A DNA stretch of 64,000 bases from Seiridium cupressi (lineage: Eukaryota > Ascomycota > Sordariomycetes > Amphisphaeriales > Sporocadaceae), in the NCBI GenBank assembly GCA_036674765.1, contig JARVKI010000006.1, positions 558,001 through 622,000 of the forward strand, read 5' to 3'. The stretch's first letter is position 1. Each line of letters begins with the position of its first letter. The notes under the pieces are model-generated. The model saw only the letters and a list, made by a program, of their open reading frames with translations, had not been told where the DNA came from and made no database searches. Shown here piece after piece: positions 43,861 through 55,532 of the stretch. A program made the translations under genes and the position numbers.

Positions 43861-44874
43861 GCAGCACTATCCAAGGAGGACTGTTACATTCTACATGATA
43901 GCGTACATATCCGGCATGCAGAGCGTCAACATTTTAGGCAGGATATTCATTCAGATTATTTTAGCATATACCCACTTTCACGACAAACAATAGATCAGCA
44001 TACTTCGCAACATCTATATATAATACTTGGTATACAGCCTTACGTCGCCCGCACTACACATAACTTAGAAGACGCAAACCCCAGAATTCGAGTTTCGCAG
44101 GATTATCAATAAGATGAGCAACGCTGCATGAACTTCATCAGCACAGCGCTTAGCATCGTGCTCTGCTGCTATCCACCTGATGACGAAGTCCTGTCAAATG
44201 AGTCTTGGTACTGATGTTGACATACCATGCGACCCGGCCTGCAAGCGCCCAACTTCGTCTCATGTACAACGCAGGAGAGATTCCCGACGAGCCATCAACC
44301 CTAGTAACCCAATGTTTTTGAACCATTGACGACATTCACCCCTGGTCGAGGCGTTTCTAGCAGGGGCGTTGTGATTGGTGCGAATCTCTATTGAGTCCCA
44401 GTGTTTGCTTGAAAACGGAAGCGAGACTCCATATACCCCATGTCGGCTGGGCCTGTTTCAGGTTTGTCGAGGTCCCAGGCCCCACAATGAATATAAGAAA
44501 CCACTTTAGATCCGACATGCTCGCCGGTGGGCTCACTCGCGCCTGGGCCGAAATGAGCTAGATGCTCGGTACCAGCGGCCGGAGGTAGAATTAGGAGATC
44601 AGAGCCGCATGGCAAGGAATTGGTATAAGAGGTCGTGCCAAGGCCTAGTGATATCTTCCCCTTCCAGCTCAACTCATTCTCATCTTCGAGGTTGTTGTAC
44701 GATCACATTAAGCGCTTGCGCCTATCCTCTCTTTCTTACCTTAGGGTATCTTCTGTCATTCATTCTTTTCGCCCCTGGTGGACGGTCAATTTTCATACCA
44801 ACGAAACAAAACAATTTGTTTGGCAACTTCCGATCATTACCTACAGTTCAAACCCTTGACAACCGTACATCAAG
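43861..44874. other. Intergenic / AA9 promoter region
   Basis: About 1.0 kb. The right 300 bp are pyrimidine-rich, typical of a highly expressed fungal promoter and leader. A minus-strand open frame at 44388-44672 has no ATG at its start and no domain, so it is not annotated. Confidence 0.5.
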
Positions 44875-46077
44875 ATGCGCGCCACAATCTCTTCCAGCCT
44901 TCTGGCCGCAGCGGCCATGCTGCCGTCTGCTTTCGCTCACTACAACTTCGAGGCCCTCATTGTGAACGGCAACGTCACCAGCGCTTACGAGTACGTTCGC
45001 CAGGGGAACAACTCGAACTCGCCCGTTACCGATGTCACGTCCGCCAACATGGTCTGCAACTCTGGCGGTACCCGTAAGTTACGCTGTTTTTCTCGCGGCT
45101 GTGTTTGGCTGCCCTTGTCATGAAGCGTGCGCACTGACATAAGATCTCGTGAATAGTCGCCGCTACTATGGCCAAGACCTCGACCTACACTGTCGCGCCG
45201 GGTGACAACGTTGGTTTCACTATCAACGCTGCTCTCTCCCACCCTGGACCTCTTTCCGTTTGGATGTCCAAGGCCCCTGATGGCACTGAGGCCAACGCCT
45301 ATGACGGCTCCGGCGACTGGTTCAAGGTGTATGAGTTGACATACACGGAGATCACCTCCGAGGGCATCCAGTGGGCCACTTACCCCTCCGGCAGCAGCGG
45401 TCTCACCAACTTCACCATTGATCTGCCCACAGATTTGGCGGCAGGTGAATACCTCATGCGTGCCGAGCATATTGCGCTTCACGCGGCTTCGGAGTTCGGA
45501 GGCGCACAATACTATGTAGGCTGTGCTCAGTTGAGTGTCACTGGTGATGGAGCCGGCACCCCCAGCCCGACCACCAGCATCCCCGGCCAATACACCGGAT
45601 ACGAGGCTGGGCTCATCATCAACGTTTACTACCCCATCCCGACCAACTACACAGCTGCTGGAATTGAGACATGGCCCGATGCCTGTGTCTCTCACGAGGC
45701 CAACTTGGAGGGTCAGACTTATCTTGGAATGTGTGTTGGCGACAACAGCACGGATGTAAGTGCAAACGTATTGACCCAAATGATGAGATCATCACACTAA
45801 TCGACATCACTAGACATCGGCCACCACTTCGGCTGCTGCATCTGCCGCGGCCACGACTAGCACATCAGCTGCAGTGTCTGTTGCTGCAGCTACCACTTCG
45901 AGCAGTGCATCTGTGACTTCGGCGACCACTGCCGCGGCTTCTTCTGCAGCAGCTCAAACCACAAGCAGCGCTGCCAAGACCTCATCCACTTCTGCTGCAC
46001 CAGCTGCCTCCTCATCGGCTGCTGCCAAGTGCTCAAAGAACAAGAAGAAGCGATCGGCCAAGAAGAACGTCTTGTAA
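44875..46077 (+). CDS. AA9 lytic polysaccharide monooxygenase (cellulose-active family)
   Basis: Secreted copper enzyme that oxidatively cleaves cellulose or related glycans. Three exons (44875-45073, 45157-45755, 45814-46077) encode 353 aa. The 21-residue signal peptide ends SAFA, exposing His22 as the N-terminal copper-brace residue (HYNFEALIVNG). The second copper His and companions are in YLMRAEHIALHAAS, and the axial Tyr is in GAQYYVGCAQLSV. Two Cys pairs and the motif HPGPLSVWMSKAPDG are typical. The domain ends near residue 245. The third exon encodes a Ser/Thr/Ala-rich tail of about 75 residues ending KCSKNKKKRSAKKNVL. No CBM1 is present and there is no hydrophobic GPI signal. The highly basic end is unusual. 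The promoter side is pyrimidine-rich. Confidence 0.93.
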
Positions 46078-47337
46078 ATCAACGAGTGTTTGAATAGTTT
46101 CTCAGCCTTATTTGAACCCCGGCCATAATGGCATGAAAGGGCGATTTGCCCATTCTGATGTATATAGTTTAGCTTTGCTGTAGATACGGCCAATGTGATC
46201 AAGTTCGTCCAAACTATTGGCAGATCTTGTCCGACTGAATATGGAGTTTGTGATGACTGACATTAGATATAATTCCGAGGTTTCGTTTACCAGAGTGGAC
46301 GAACACTTGGCAAGGAAAGTATAGGCCTTTAGGGTATAGATTGTTAGTTGTTTTTATTTGTTTTCCTTACGATACAAAGGTATTATTTATGCCAAGGGAA
46401 AAAAATATTGTAAAAAATTCTATTTTATTCCACCCAAAAACAGTCCCGACATATTATATACTAGCTATTACTCCTAGAAGTGATACTTGCCATACGCCTA
46501 GCCACTCTATACTGACGTGGCAGTAGCAGTATCCAGCTAGGACTTCATACCCCGGCAGAGTGTAGAGTCCTCACTTCCGGGATTTGGTCCCTTTTCCGGC
46601 TTCGGCTTCTGCATTGTCGGGATCTAGGCTGCTGAAACGGAATAAATTCCAGTATTGTGGTCTTATAAAAAAACGTAAAAACAAAAACGATCGCTCAATA
46701 TGTTTTACCAGCCAAACCTCAGCGAATCATCTAGTTGAAGCGTCCCGATTCGGGTTATATTCCGCATTAGATGGTATACCAATCTTGGGCCGGAGCGTTC
46801 GGGATCCGCATCGGCAACGGTCGTTCAGGTCATCAGTATCGGGTCTTCTCCCACGGTCAGCCTGTGAGCACATACCTTACTTCGGCGGTTGGACCCATTA
46901 AAAAATCAACCGAGAATAGAAGTGTCATGGCTGCGTCATTGTGGTGAGTTCTGGCTCGTGAATGAACTGATTTCTCAGCCCTACCAACGACTCCGTGAAG
47001 GCAAAAAATGGATGAACTGCCTCTGACAAAATCGACCCAATCATAGGGCGCACTTCTCACCTGCACTAACGTTTCAGAGTGATGGCGCAACGGTCGATGA
47101 GTGCGCGAGCCAACCAAGATGGCGACTCACATTTTCAGCGCGTCGCTACCCCACTTCGCTGTCGCTCAAAGAAAGCCATCCACTTCTCTCCAGACGCTTC
47201 AACCCGGGGAGAAGGCAGATCCCCCAGTCCCGTGAACACCTCCCGGGGGCTCAGCATCATTCGTCGGCCCGGATCTGTTACCTAATCTCTGTAACGACAC
47301 ATCTGCATACTTCGTCAAGCCCTGGGCCTTCCGCAAC
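46078..47337. other. Intergenic, no supported gene
   Basis: About 1.26 kb, AT-rich near 46340-46450. Short open frames at 46584-46901 and nearby lack features. The right part is probably the regulator's promoter. Confidence 0.5.
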
Positions 47338-49924
47338 ATGGCTGAGGTTCAAGCACCGCTGATGGCTCGCTCTATGCAGGACGCCGCCCCAAGTGCGGCT
47401 AGGAAGAAGTTCGCGACACCCCCCGTCAAGATTGCCTGCCTTGCATGGTAAGCCCGTTTGGACAAAAAGTCGCCCCGAGTCGAGCTCTATCAAGATGTAC
47501 TTGAAGGGTGCATCTAGGAACCTGGCCGCTGACTTCCCTTAGTCGAGCCTCAAGAACGAGGTGCACGGGTGAGAACCCGTGCGCGAGTGTAATTCATGCC
47601 CATATGGCCGTAAGATCCCCCTGTATCTGACGTTTACAGTGTAAAAGTAAAGACCGCCCATGTCTATACAAGCCAAGCCGACGAGGCGGTCCTCGCATCC
47701 GCAAGCGACCCCGGCCGCCTGAAGAGAACCATGAGCCCGTATCCAGCGAGCCTGAGCAAGCCTCGTCTATACCGTCCAGCCGTGAGTATATCACCCACCA
47801 CAAGACACACTTCTAATGTTTCAAATAGTCCTGGTTGAGAACTATATCAATCCAGGCGCTGGGTTGAAAAATATCAACGATGTAGTCAATGACAGTGATA
47901 CGCTCTTTGACAATCTGTTCGGCAATGCGACCGAGTTCGCGACGGCTTCGTCGCAACTAAGCAATGAGGTCGGGCCCATGGCGAGGTCCTATGACAATGA
48001 TATCGCAGTGTGAGCATCGATTCCTCAGCCCCTTTCCCATGGAGCCTCTATCAAACTGCGAGCCCTATTCCGGTACATCCGCACGGTCCGACCAATGGTG
48101 ACTAATTCCGATGTAGACTGAATGCATACTACATATGGATTCATCCATATTTCCCAATATTACCCCCTCCATCAGTTCCACTATTGCCTGACGATGCAAA
48201 CCCCTTGTTCGAAGCCAGGCCAATGGACATTGATGAATCTTCTTCCCCTGTCGCGCTTGCCATCTCTGCAATACTGGCGCTCATACCATGTGCTCAAGAC
48301 TCAAACCCCCTTGCCGGAGAGTCAGTCTTGTTTCGACGTAAATATGCACAGTTCCTGGCCCAATCAGCCTTTGAATGCATAGAGACAGAGAGTGAGAAAC
48401 CAGAATCCTCGGTGGAGCCATCGAGAGCACTGGATGACTCTGATGACGAATTCAATCGTCAGCCCTTCCACCCAGTCGTGCCCTTGGAAATCGAGAGCAC
48501 CATTGCCCTCAGCCTGTTGAGCGTTTATGAATACGCTCAGCGCGGCAACCTGAAGCGAATGCGGACCAGAGCTAATGCTGCCTTGATGTCGGCACTCAGT
48601 ATGTCCCTTCATACACATCGAAGCGATGAAGACTCTTTCTCTGAAGCGCGGCGGCGTACGTGGTGGATGACATACATCTGTGTATGTCAGAGCTCAATCG
48701 TATCCAACACTGTAAGTACTTATAGTCATTGTAAACAGATGCTAGGGCATGTCAAACTGACGTTCACAAGAAACCTGCGTTCGACATATTTACCCATACA
48801 TTCACATCTCCGTTGCCTGTAATACAAGCTGACCCAGAAGTGAGTTCCCTTCCACCTCAACAACTCGGCGGCTGGCTAACGGAAGAAAGGCCTGGCCGCT
48901 TTTTATTCAATCGCAGCAAGCCATCCTGACAGCAACCCAATTCGTCATTGACCTGAACGAGGCAATGAACTCGAATGCGGATATGAATATCGTGTATCGG
49001 AAAATGGTCGAGCTGGAGTTGTTCTTGGAGCCTCTGGTTACCGCGTCGGAAATCTGGGCTTTCAGCTGCTCACCCAACCAGCTGGTTGACCAATATGAGG
49101 TATCGGTCGCTCAAGCGTTGAGATCTATGTCCAGAATCAAGTTGAACAGGTACGCAGCCCTCACTAGTCTTAGGAGCTCTGAACTAAGCGAACACTAGTG
49201 CGCGAATCAAGGTCCATCGATACTGTGCATTCTTTGATTTGCCTGTTTTTCCTCGGAAGAACTGTGACCTCAAAGCTGTGCCAGAGAAAGGCAAAGATGA
49301 TACTCAAGAGTTGCGTCATTGGCCATCCTGCTGCAATAGTCTCATCAACGGAAACATTGGACATCCCAGTCACTCCGCAACGTCATCCTCTCCTACCCTC
49401 TCGATGCGCTCGTCGCCATCAGATGGCGGGCAATCTTACCAAACACCTTTAACGCCTGTGTTCCCCTACAGCAGCCATCAATCTGCGAAGATATGCCTCA
49501 AGTCCGCTTTGAGTATCGCTCAAGCTTTCGACTTGCTACCATATCCGAACCCGACCAATCAACTCTCCGAAGGTCCTTCGTACCTTGGGCCATTCTCGAA
49601 TATCCTCTCGCCGAGGACGATGCCGTCGTTTGCTTGCTGTGCCATGCAATGTGCTTACGTACTATTGATGGTCCACGACAAGACGCAGACGATGTACTCG
49701 AATTGGAATGGCGAAACCGGATCTTTGGCGAACAATCTGCTTGGGCGACTTCAACAAGGGATTCTTTCGATCCTTGGCACGCTTGAGAATTATGGTACTG
49801 CTTTCGAGGCTTTGGGAGGAATGCGAGGTATGTTATTGTCTGTATTGCGCACTTGCAACGACTAATTATCAATACAGATCAAATCCGGGACAAGGTATAT
49901 TCCACAATTACCTTCGATTCTTGA
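47338..49924 (+). CDS. Zn2Cys6 fungal transcription factor
   Basis: Nine exons join in frame to 692 aa: 47338-47447, 47543-47588, 47640-47781, 47829-48009, 48117-48711, 48771-48839, 48890-49149, 49199-49827 and 49878-49924. The DNA-binding cluster is C34-x2-C37-x6-C44-x5-C50-x2-C53-x6-C60, followed by LYKPSRRGGPRIRKRP. The first intron splits the codon of C37, and the second lies just before C53. The middle-homology domain includes LNAYYIWIHPYFPILPPP, then ALDDSDDEFNRQPFHP-type acidic linker, LSLLSVYEYAQRGNLKRM and ATQFVIDLNEAM. A later ARIKVHRYCAFFDLPVF block is characteristic of this regulator group. The protein ends DKVYSTITFDS. All six cysteines survive. The target genes are unknown; the nearest accessory neighbours are the AA9 gene and the metallothionein. 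Confidence 0.87.
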
Positions 49925-50000
49925 TAAGTGTTTTATTAAACTGATACCTGGGTTACGGGACTTGTGTTGGGCGTTTTTGGGGGAGTTTCAGTTGCTAGAA

Positions 50001-50170
50001 AAAAACCCTTTTATTTATTTAATTTAACAGTAAATTTTCTCCAAGTAAATTTTCTACAAATAAATTACCACAAAGGAATTTTCTATAATTAAATTTTTAT
50101 AAGTAAGTTTTTTATAAAGAAATTCTTTATAGTAAATCTTTAAATTTTTAAATTTTATATAGACCTAATA
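50001..50170. repeat. AT-rich degenerate tandem array
   Basis: From about 50029 to 50140 a unit of about 15 bp resembling AGTAAATTTTCTCCA recurs with substitutions and small length changes. The flanks are almost pure A/T. The base composition differs sharply from neighbouring genes. This could be a relic of a repeat mutated by RIP or a low-complexity expansion. Confidence 0.6.
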
Positions 50171-50203
50171 GAACTATTTACTCAATTTCCCCCCTCTTCC
50201 TCA

Positions 50204-50239
50204 AGCGAGGGACTCGAACGAAGCGAAGGACTCGAACGA
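50204..50239. repeat. Two tandem 18-bp units
   Basis: AGCGAGGGACTCGAACGA is followed at once by AGCGAAGGACTCGAACGA, which differs at one base. The reverse complement contains TTCGAGTCC, which resembles a tRNA T-arm/B-box. No complete tRNA can be folded around it. Confidence 0.7.
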
Positions 50240-50983
50240 GTCGGCCACAAAGCATAAGTTACAACCCCCTTCAGCGTTGTTCATCACTTTTGCTTCGAAT
50301 ACCAGTCGCCGCAAATGAGCTTGCGAACACAGCTTTAGTGGTCATGGTGCTTCCCAATATGCCCACCGCCGCCTGGTCATCCGTTTGGATTTGCACCAGC
50401 CGTCCAAAACTATTGGGCTGGCCATCAACCTACTCAATTACCCGGACCGGCTTCATCCAACCCGCCCTTTTGGACGGGCCAACAAGCTTCCCAGGCCCCT
50501 CATCCGTCAGGTTCACAGTACTCGTATGCAGGCAGCGGTTTGGGTTTTATATGCCTTACCAAATAGGCATAAGTTGTTCGGTTAGGGTTGGGGATATAGG
50601 GAGGTCATAGGCCTTAACAGCTACCTTCAATGGAGAATTTTACTTAATACATACTATACTCATTCATGTATTCTAATACAATTATACTGATATTATTCTG
50701 GTTATACATAAGAGTTAACACCCGGTAATATGGCTATTAATAATTGAAAAATAGAGGGAAAGCCATATTATTTGCATAAGGATATTCCATGTTAATTATA
50801 GAATATGTACAATAATAAATGTGGGTTTTGCCTATAGTAGCGATAAAATGGTATCCCATTGACCAAGCCCTCCAAATGGTAGAAAATGCTTTCACAATCT
50901 GTACGAACCAGATACTTCAGTCCGCACCAAGAGTTCCCCGCATGACCTTCACTCGCTTATTTCTTCTATACGAATCGTTAGCT
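50240..50983. other. Repeat-like, AT-rich intergenic remnant
   Basis: A GC-richer block at 50280-50620 contains an imperfect hairpin (CCCGCCCTTTTGGACGGGCC near 50461-50480). It is flanked by AT-rich sequence at 50630-50850. Open frames there lack recognisable transposase or reverse-transcriptase motifs. It looks like an old, decayed repeat. Confidence 0.4.
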
Positions 50984-51121
50984 TTACTGCAATAACACCA
51001 AAGTCCATGCCAGTCATCAATCACTTACAGGGCAGCTGGAGCATCCGCACGAGCTCTCGCACTTGCAGGTGCCGGAGCTCTGGCAAGCGCAGGTACCCGA
51101 GGTGTTGCAGCTACACGCCAT
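50984..51121 (-). CDS. Metallothionein-like small cysteine-rich protein
   Basis: A very short gene encoding a Cys-dense peptide of 31 aa, beginning MACSCNTSGTCACQSSGTCK and continuing CESSCGCSSCP. Its ten Cys are mostly in C-x-C pairs with no aromatic or hydrophobic residues, the hallmark of fungal metallothioneins that bind Cu(I) or Zn in the cytosol. The frame is 51121-51029, then a GTAAGT...TTGCAG intron of 42 bp (51028-50987). The next three bases, TAA at 50986-50984, are the stop. Unspliced transcript would instead read PVSD and stop at 51017. The upstream context CCAAAATGG is a good fungal start. The intron is near the lower size limit. Expression is probably metal-responsive (family knowledge, not seen here). 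Confidence 0.8.
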
Positions 51122-52149
51122 TTTGGATTGAGATATTCTAATAATAGCTTTGATTCGTTGAGTTGCTGTATATTGGGATAGGTCCGAGCAAGTTTTGATT
51201 GGATGGTGATGGCGTAATAAGAGAAAAGACGGCCATCAAGGTGTTTTGGGGCGAGCGGAAAGGTTTATATAGTCAAGCCACCGCCCACCTGCCCATCCAC
51301 CCACCTTTAGATTGCAACTGCCACTAGCCGACACCTCTCCCTTTCCCCCCCAGATCTTAACGATGAACGGCAGTAGCTAAAACCTTGTCTGATCGGATGG
51401 AAGGGAATCGATGACGACAAGTTCTAGGATCGCATGATAAGATGGTGTCAGACAGACGTCAGTGGCTCGGTCCTTGCTGATGAGGGGGAAAGGGTGGAGA
51501 AAGAGGACTACTGACGGTCTGCCTATCACATGAGCGCGAGCGCCGCCTGCGACCTCGGAAACTGGGTGTCTTCGCTGTGTGAAGTTACGGCTTCAGAATC
51601 GGCACCGTTCTGTTATTTGTCAAACATCTTGCTGAGGGTACGGATGGTTCGGGTCGGGTGGTAGTATCTTAATATCCTCTTACTAGGCCGCTGACTGCAT
51701 GGACACCATGAATGACTCCAGCGGGTCAAATCCAGACTCTTATTGTTATTTCGGATTCAGTAGACCAACTTGTGTTGCGGAAGTGCTCGTTCACTGTGCT
51801 AACAACCAGGAGGTCGGAATGTGACAGATGTAGTATGAATAGTATTAGTGTAGCCATAGGCTCAACATCTTCCCAAGCCCGCAAGTGTCAGGGACATACG
51901 CTGGCATCTGTCCGAAGGACAGATGAAATCAGAGCTTTCGAAAAGTGCGTTGGTAATGGGTAGGACTATCACCTACTGTCGTCCTCAGGCTGGCATCCAA
52001 GGGGCCAAGATCTATCTACAATGCTAGTCAATTTTGCCGTCTCCATGTCTCATCGCTGAAAGACGATTCTATCTACTCCTGGAACGAAATGTGATTCGTT
52101 CACCGTATGGTATATCCTACCAGCAACAACTGAAATCCAAGCGGCCTCC
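51122..52149. other. Intergenic / metallothionein promoter
   Basis: About 1.03 kb. Bases 51200-51320 hold a compact promoter-like segment, with TTTATATAG near 51265, upstream of the small Cys-rich gene. No other gene is supported. Confidence 0.5.
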
Positions 52150-55100
52150 CTACTGGGCTTGAGCATTCGCCAGAGCCTGTAGCTTGCTCTTTTCATCATC
52201 TGTGAAACCAGCGTACCAGTTATTGAAATCTGCGATATTCTCGCTGGCCGCTCGGACAAAGAACTCGGCCAGATACTGCTGAGTCTCGTCATCACGGTTT
52301 CGCATGTTGTTCGCTTCCAAATAACCCATTAGGTCGTTCTTTGTTGAGCCGAGGCTGAGGTCAACAGTGTCAGGCTCGTCTTCCCAACCATCGTCCTCGT
52401 CGTCATCATCCACAAATTGTGCAGCAGCCGCGGCGGCGGCAGTTGCAGCGCTCTGCATACCAGACGCGGATGCGAGTTCGTCCACAAGTACCTTGAGAAT
52501 CTTCAGGGGGGCGGGGATGATGGTGTATTGATCAGGGTCTGAAGAGGAGTTAAATTTCGCCCACGCAAGCGCTGGGTTGGACATACTTTGCTTGGCACGC
52601 GAGCGGGTCATGATCCTATCGCTTGTGGGAACAATAAGATCGCCTCTGACCATTGTCTGAGCTACTCGTGGGTCATTCAAGGAGTATAGCTTTGACAGCG
52701 CGATCACACTATGCAAATGAATTAGCAGCGATTACTCCAAGTCATGCAGATTGAACTTACTTCTGACGAATCTCGTCGTAACCGGCAAAGTTGACTGAAT
52801 TCTCCAGCCACTTGCTGAAGACAACCTGTAGACCGTTTTGCCCGTCGATCTGAATAGTGCCAAGAAACTCGACCACATCATGGGCTCCAATAAGGGATAG
52901 TCGGGCAAAAACCAGGATCAAGGATTGGATGAAAGTAGCAGCTTCCGCAGTTGCAAGTCGAGTTGCCACTGCTTGCAGTAGTTGCGGCAGGAATGGGCCT
53001 AATCGCTCGTGGCCTGCTTTCTCGACCAGTTCTGCCGCAAGCCCACCAACCTCGGAGGCGGCATTGTCTTCAATCGAAGTACTGAGGAGCCGATCAATGA
53101 TGCGTAGGCACACTTCCAAGCCAGAACGTCCGTTCTCATCATGGTAATTGAACATCTGTTCATGGTCATGTGCCAAGAGGTACTTGACAGACTCTGCGCC
53201 CGGCCTAAGAATTTCTCCCTCATTACATTCCGAGAGAAGTCGGTTGAGTCTGGGCAGTGTTGTTGCTATAAAGCCTGGGGGTAGCGGCTCTGTGCCATAC
53301 TGAGTCAAAGCAGCCATCAACTCCGTAGCGAACTGTCTAGTGTCAGTAATTCAGCAGACCAAACATGGGACAGGTTGAAAATACAGTAACCAGAGGGTTA
53401 TCCGATGTGACGTTAGCAACATCGAAAGCACCCGTAAGTGACGGGAGAACCTTTGCGCAAAGAGCGGAATACGAGGCGGGATCCGCCATGTTCTGGACAA
53501 TGTCTTCGAACGCCTCGCAGATCATCATGGTCACTTGCCAATTCGAAGCGCCATGCTTGGCAATGAGGAACAGCAGGTCTAGAGCGGGAATATCTGGAGC
53601 AACAGCAATTCGTCTGTCGATGTTGATAGCAGCGCGAAGGGTCTCGGCCAGCGTAACCAGAAGATCATCAGCATCTTCGATATCGGTCATGTCTTTGCTG
53701 GATATCCATTGCGAGATAGCATGCACAACACTGGCTTGGCCTGGTTGTTGGATGATACCCCCTTTGATGAAGCCCTCTACCGCTTTGATACAAGCCACCT
53801 GAACCAGCTCCGATTCGTCAGCCGTGATGGCATTGACCGTTCGCTCTGCCAAGCTCGCAACTGATCCGTTGCATTGAACTAGGATACCGGACACCAAATA
53901 ACCACGAGCGCGCAAAAGCGGCTCATCGGGTCTGTTGATGGCATAGTTGACTAACTCAAGGTAAGCCTGGGTAATCTCGGCGGGAACCTCGGTGTCAATG
54001 TCCAAGAAGTCCGCTATTAGCATGTTAAGCAGGTACAGCGATGCCTCTTGTTTCCTCCATGACGTCTCGGTCGTGAATAGCGTCTTGGTGTGAGCGAACA
54101 GGCCTTCAAGCGCTCTCTGCTTTAGCCACTCCCCCAACTTGATAAGAATGTCACCCGAAGCAGTGCGAGGTGTGTAGTTCGCGCTGACGGACGTCTCCTC
54201 GGCCAGATACAAGCCAACGTCAATCTCCCACAGTTCTTCCTCCTCCCGTGCAATTTGCGCATAGGATGTTGCGAGCTTCATAAGATCCAATACCCATTGC
54301 GTCTCGTGTACTGCGCCGCTCTGGTCAATCTGCGCCTGGAGTTGCTTTTGGACTGGCGAGGCTCTCAAGCAGCCAGTCAAGAAATCCAGTTGTTCGAGAA
54401 CAAGAAAGTCCAAGGTGTAAGGTAACCCATCCGAGTCCTCTAGTCTCCCTTGAGCTTCGTTTTCGATGTACATTTGCTGATAAGCCGGCTCCAGTAGCGA
54501 CAGCTCGCGCCAGGCCGACTCGAAAAAGCCTGGCGTTTCTGGGAGCAGCAAGGCTGGGAACACGGTTTTGACCTTCATCAAGCACTTGACAACTTGGAGC
54601 TTGAGGGCAATAATCCCATTCCAGCTTTCAGGTTGACCCAAAGTCTGGCCGTCTCGTTCTGGGAGAGGTGCTTTCATGACTTGGTGGAAGAATGGAAACC
54701 AGCCCTTTAGTGCTTCGTCCGCAAAACCCTTGACCTCCTTCGGGTGATCTTCCTTAACTTGGTCCATAAGGTCGAAGCACCCCTTGAAGACGGATATGGC
54801 CAAAGCCCGCAGGATAGGTTTTCGGTTCTCATTCAGCGCAACATCGTAGACGACCTTAACTATGCTCTGGGCCATGCTGAAGAACTGCTCATCGCTCAAG
54901 CTCTCGTCAACAAGGTCACTCAGGACCCTGAGAGCGCCGTGCAATTGCCCATCGGAGCCGGTGGGGATGACGTTGAGGAGCGTTGGCAACAGGCTCTGCC
55001 ATTGTTCTGGGAAATCCACATTCGCGATTTTGCCAACTGCAAAACTGTTTACAAGTCAGCTTGGAGTCTTCTTCTCTTGCTCAGGTTACCATCTTGCGGA

Positions 55101-55532
55101 AAGAGGACTATGCCAATAGCTGGACGGAGCCGAGTGGTCTTGAGAGCCAAGTCTGAGGTCCGTATATCCCACCACTTTGATAGCTTGTGGCTTGACATAC
55201 CTGGCTGCCGTTTTTATCTTCCGCTCCTCGTCCGAACTGAGAGCAATCTCCAACACCACGGACCGAACTTGCTCCTTTACCTGGTCGGATATGGGAAGTG
55301 TGGGGCCCTCGTCGCTCTCTCCGCTCCAATTTCTTTCGATGAATTGCCGCAGGGACGAAAGCGCAGCTTGGCGGATCTCGAGGGCGATCGACGTGTGACT
55401 GCCGATGTTTGCCAGAGAGGCAGGGAAAGCTGGGTTCGACTGGGCGTGCCTAAGGTCCAGTTCGGCTTGCTTTCGAGGGCCCTCGGACGAAGACTGCGTG
55501 CTCGCAAGGATCTGGACGAGCTGATCCTCCAT
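52150..55532 (-). CDS. KAP114: Importin-9 / karyopherin Kap114
   Basis: HEAT-repeat nuclear import receptor for histones H2A-H2B, TBP and other cargoes. The five-exon model, in gene order, is 55532-55201, 55044-53385, 53332-52761, 52708-52587 and 52538-52150, giving 1024 aa. The start is the first ATG before EDQLVQILASTQ; no ATG lies further upstream in frame. The importin-beta N-terminal domain includes RKQAELDLRHAQ and ALEIRQAALSSLRQFIERNW. The first splice restores TAASFAVGKIANVDFPEQW. The last intron is 48 bp, stop-free and in frame; its removal gives SRAKQNPDQYTIIPAPLKIL. An acidic loop (FVDDDDEDDGWEDEPD) near residue 930 matches the histone-contacting insertion known in this family. The C-terminus ends LQALANAQAQ. 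Confidence 0.92.

Noticed and set aside
50578..50596. TTAGGG next to GGTTGGGG, suggestive of telomeric repeat
   Set aside because: Only one unit is present; no tandem array.
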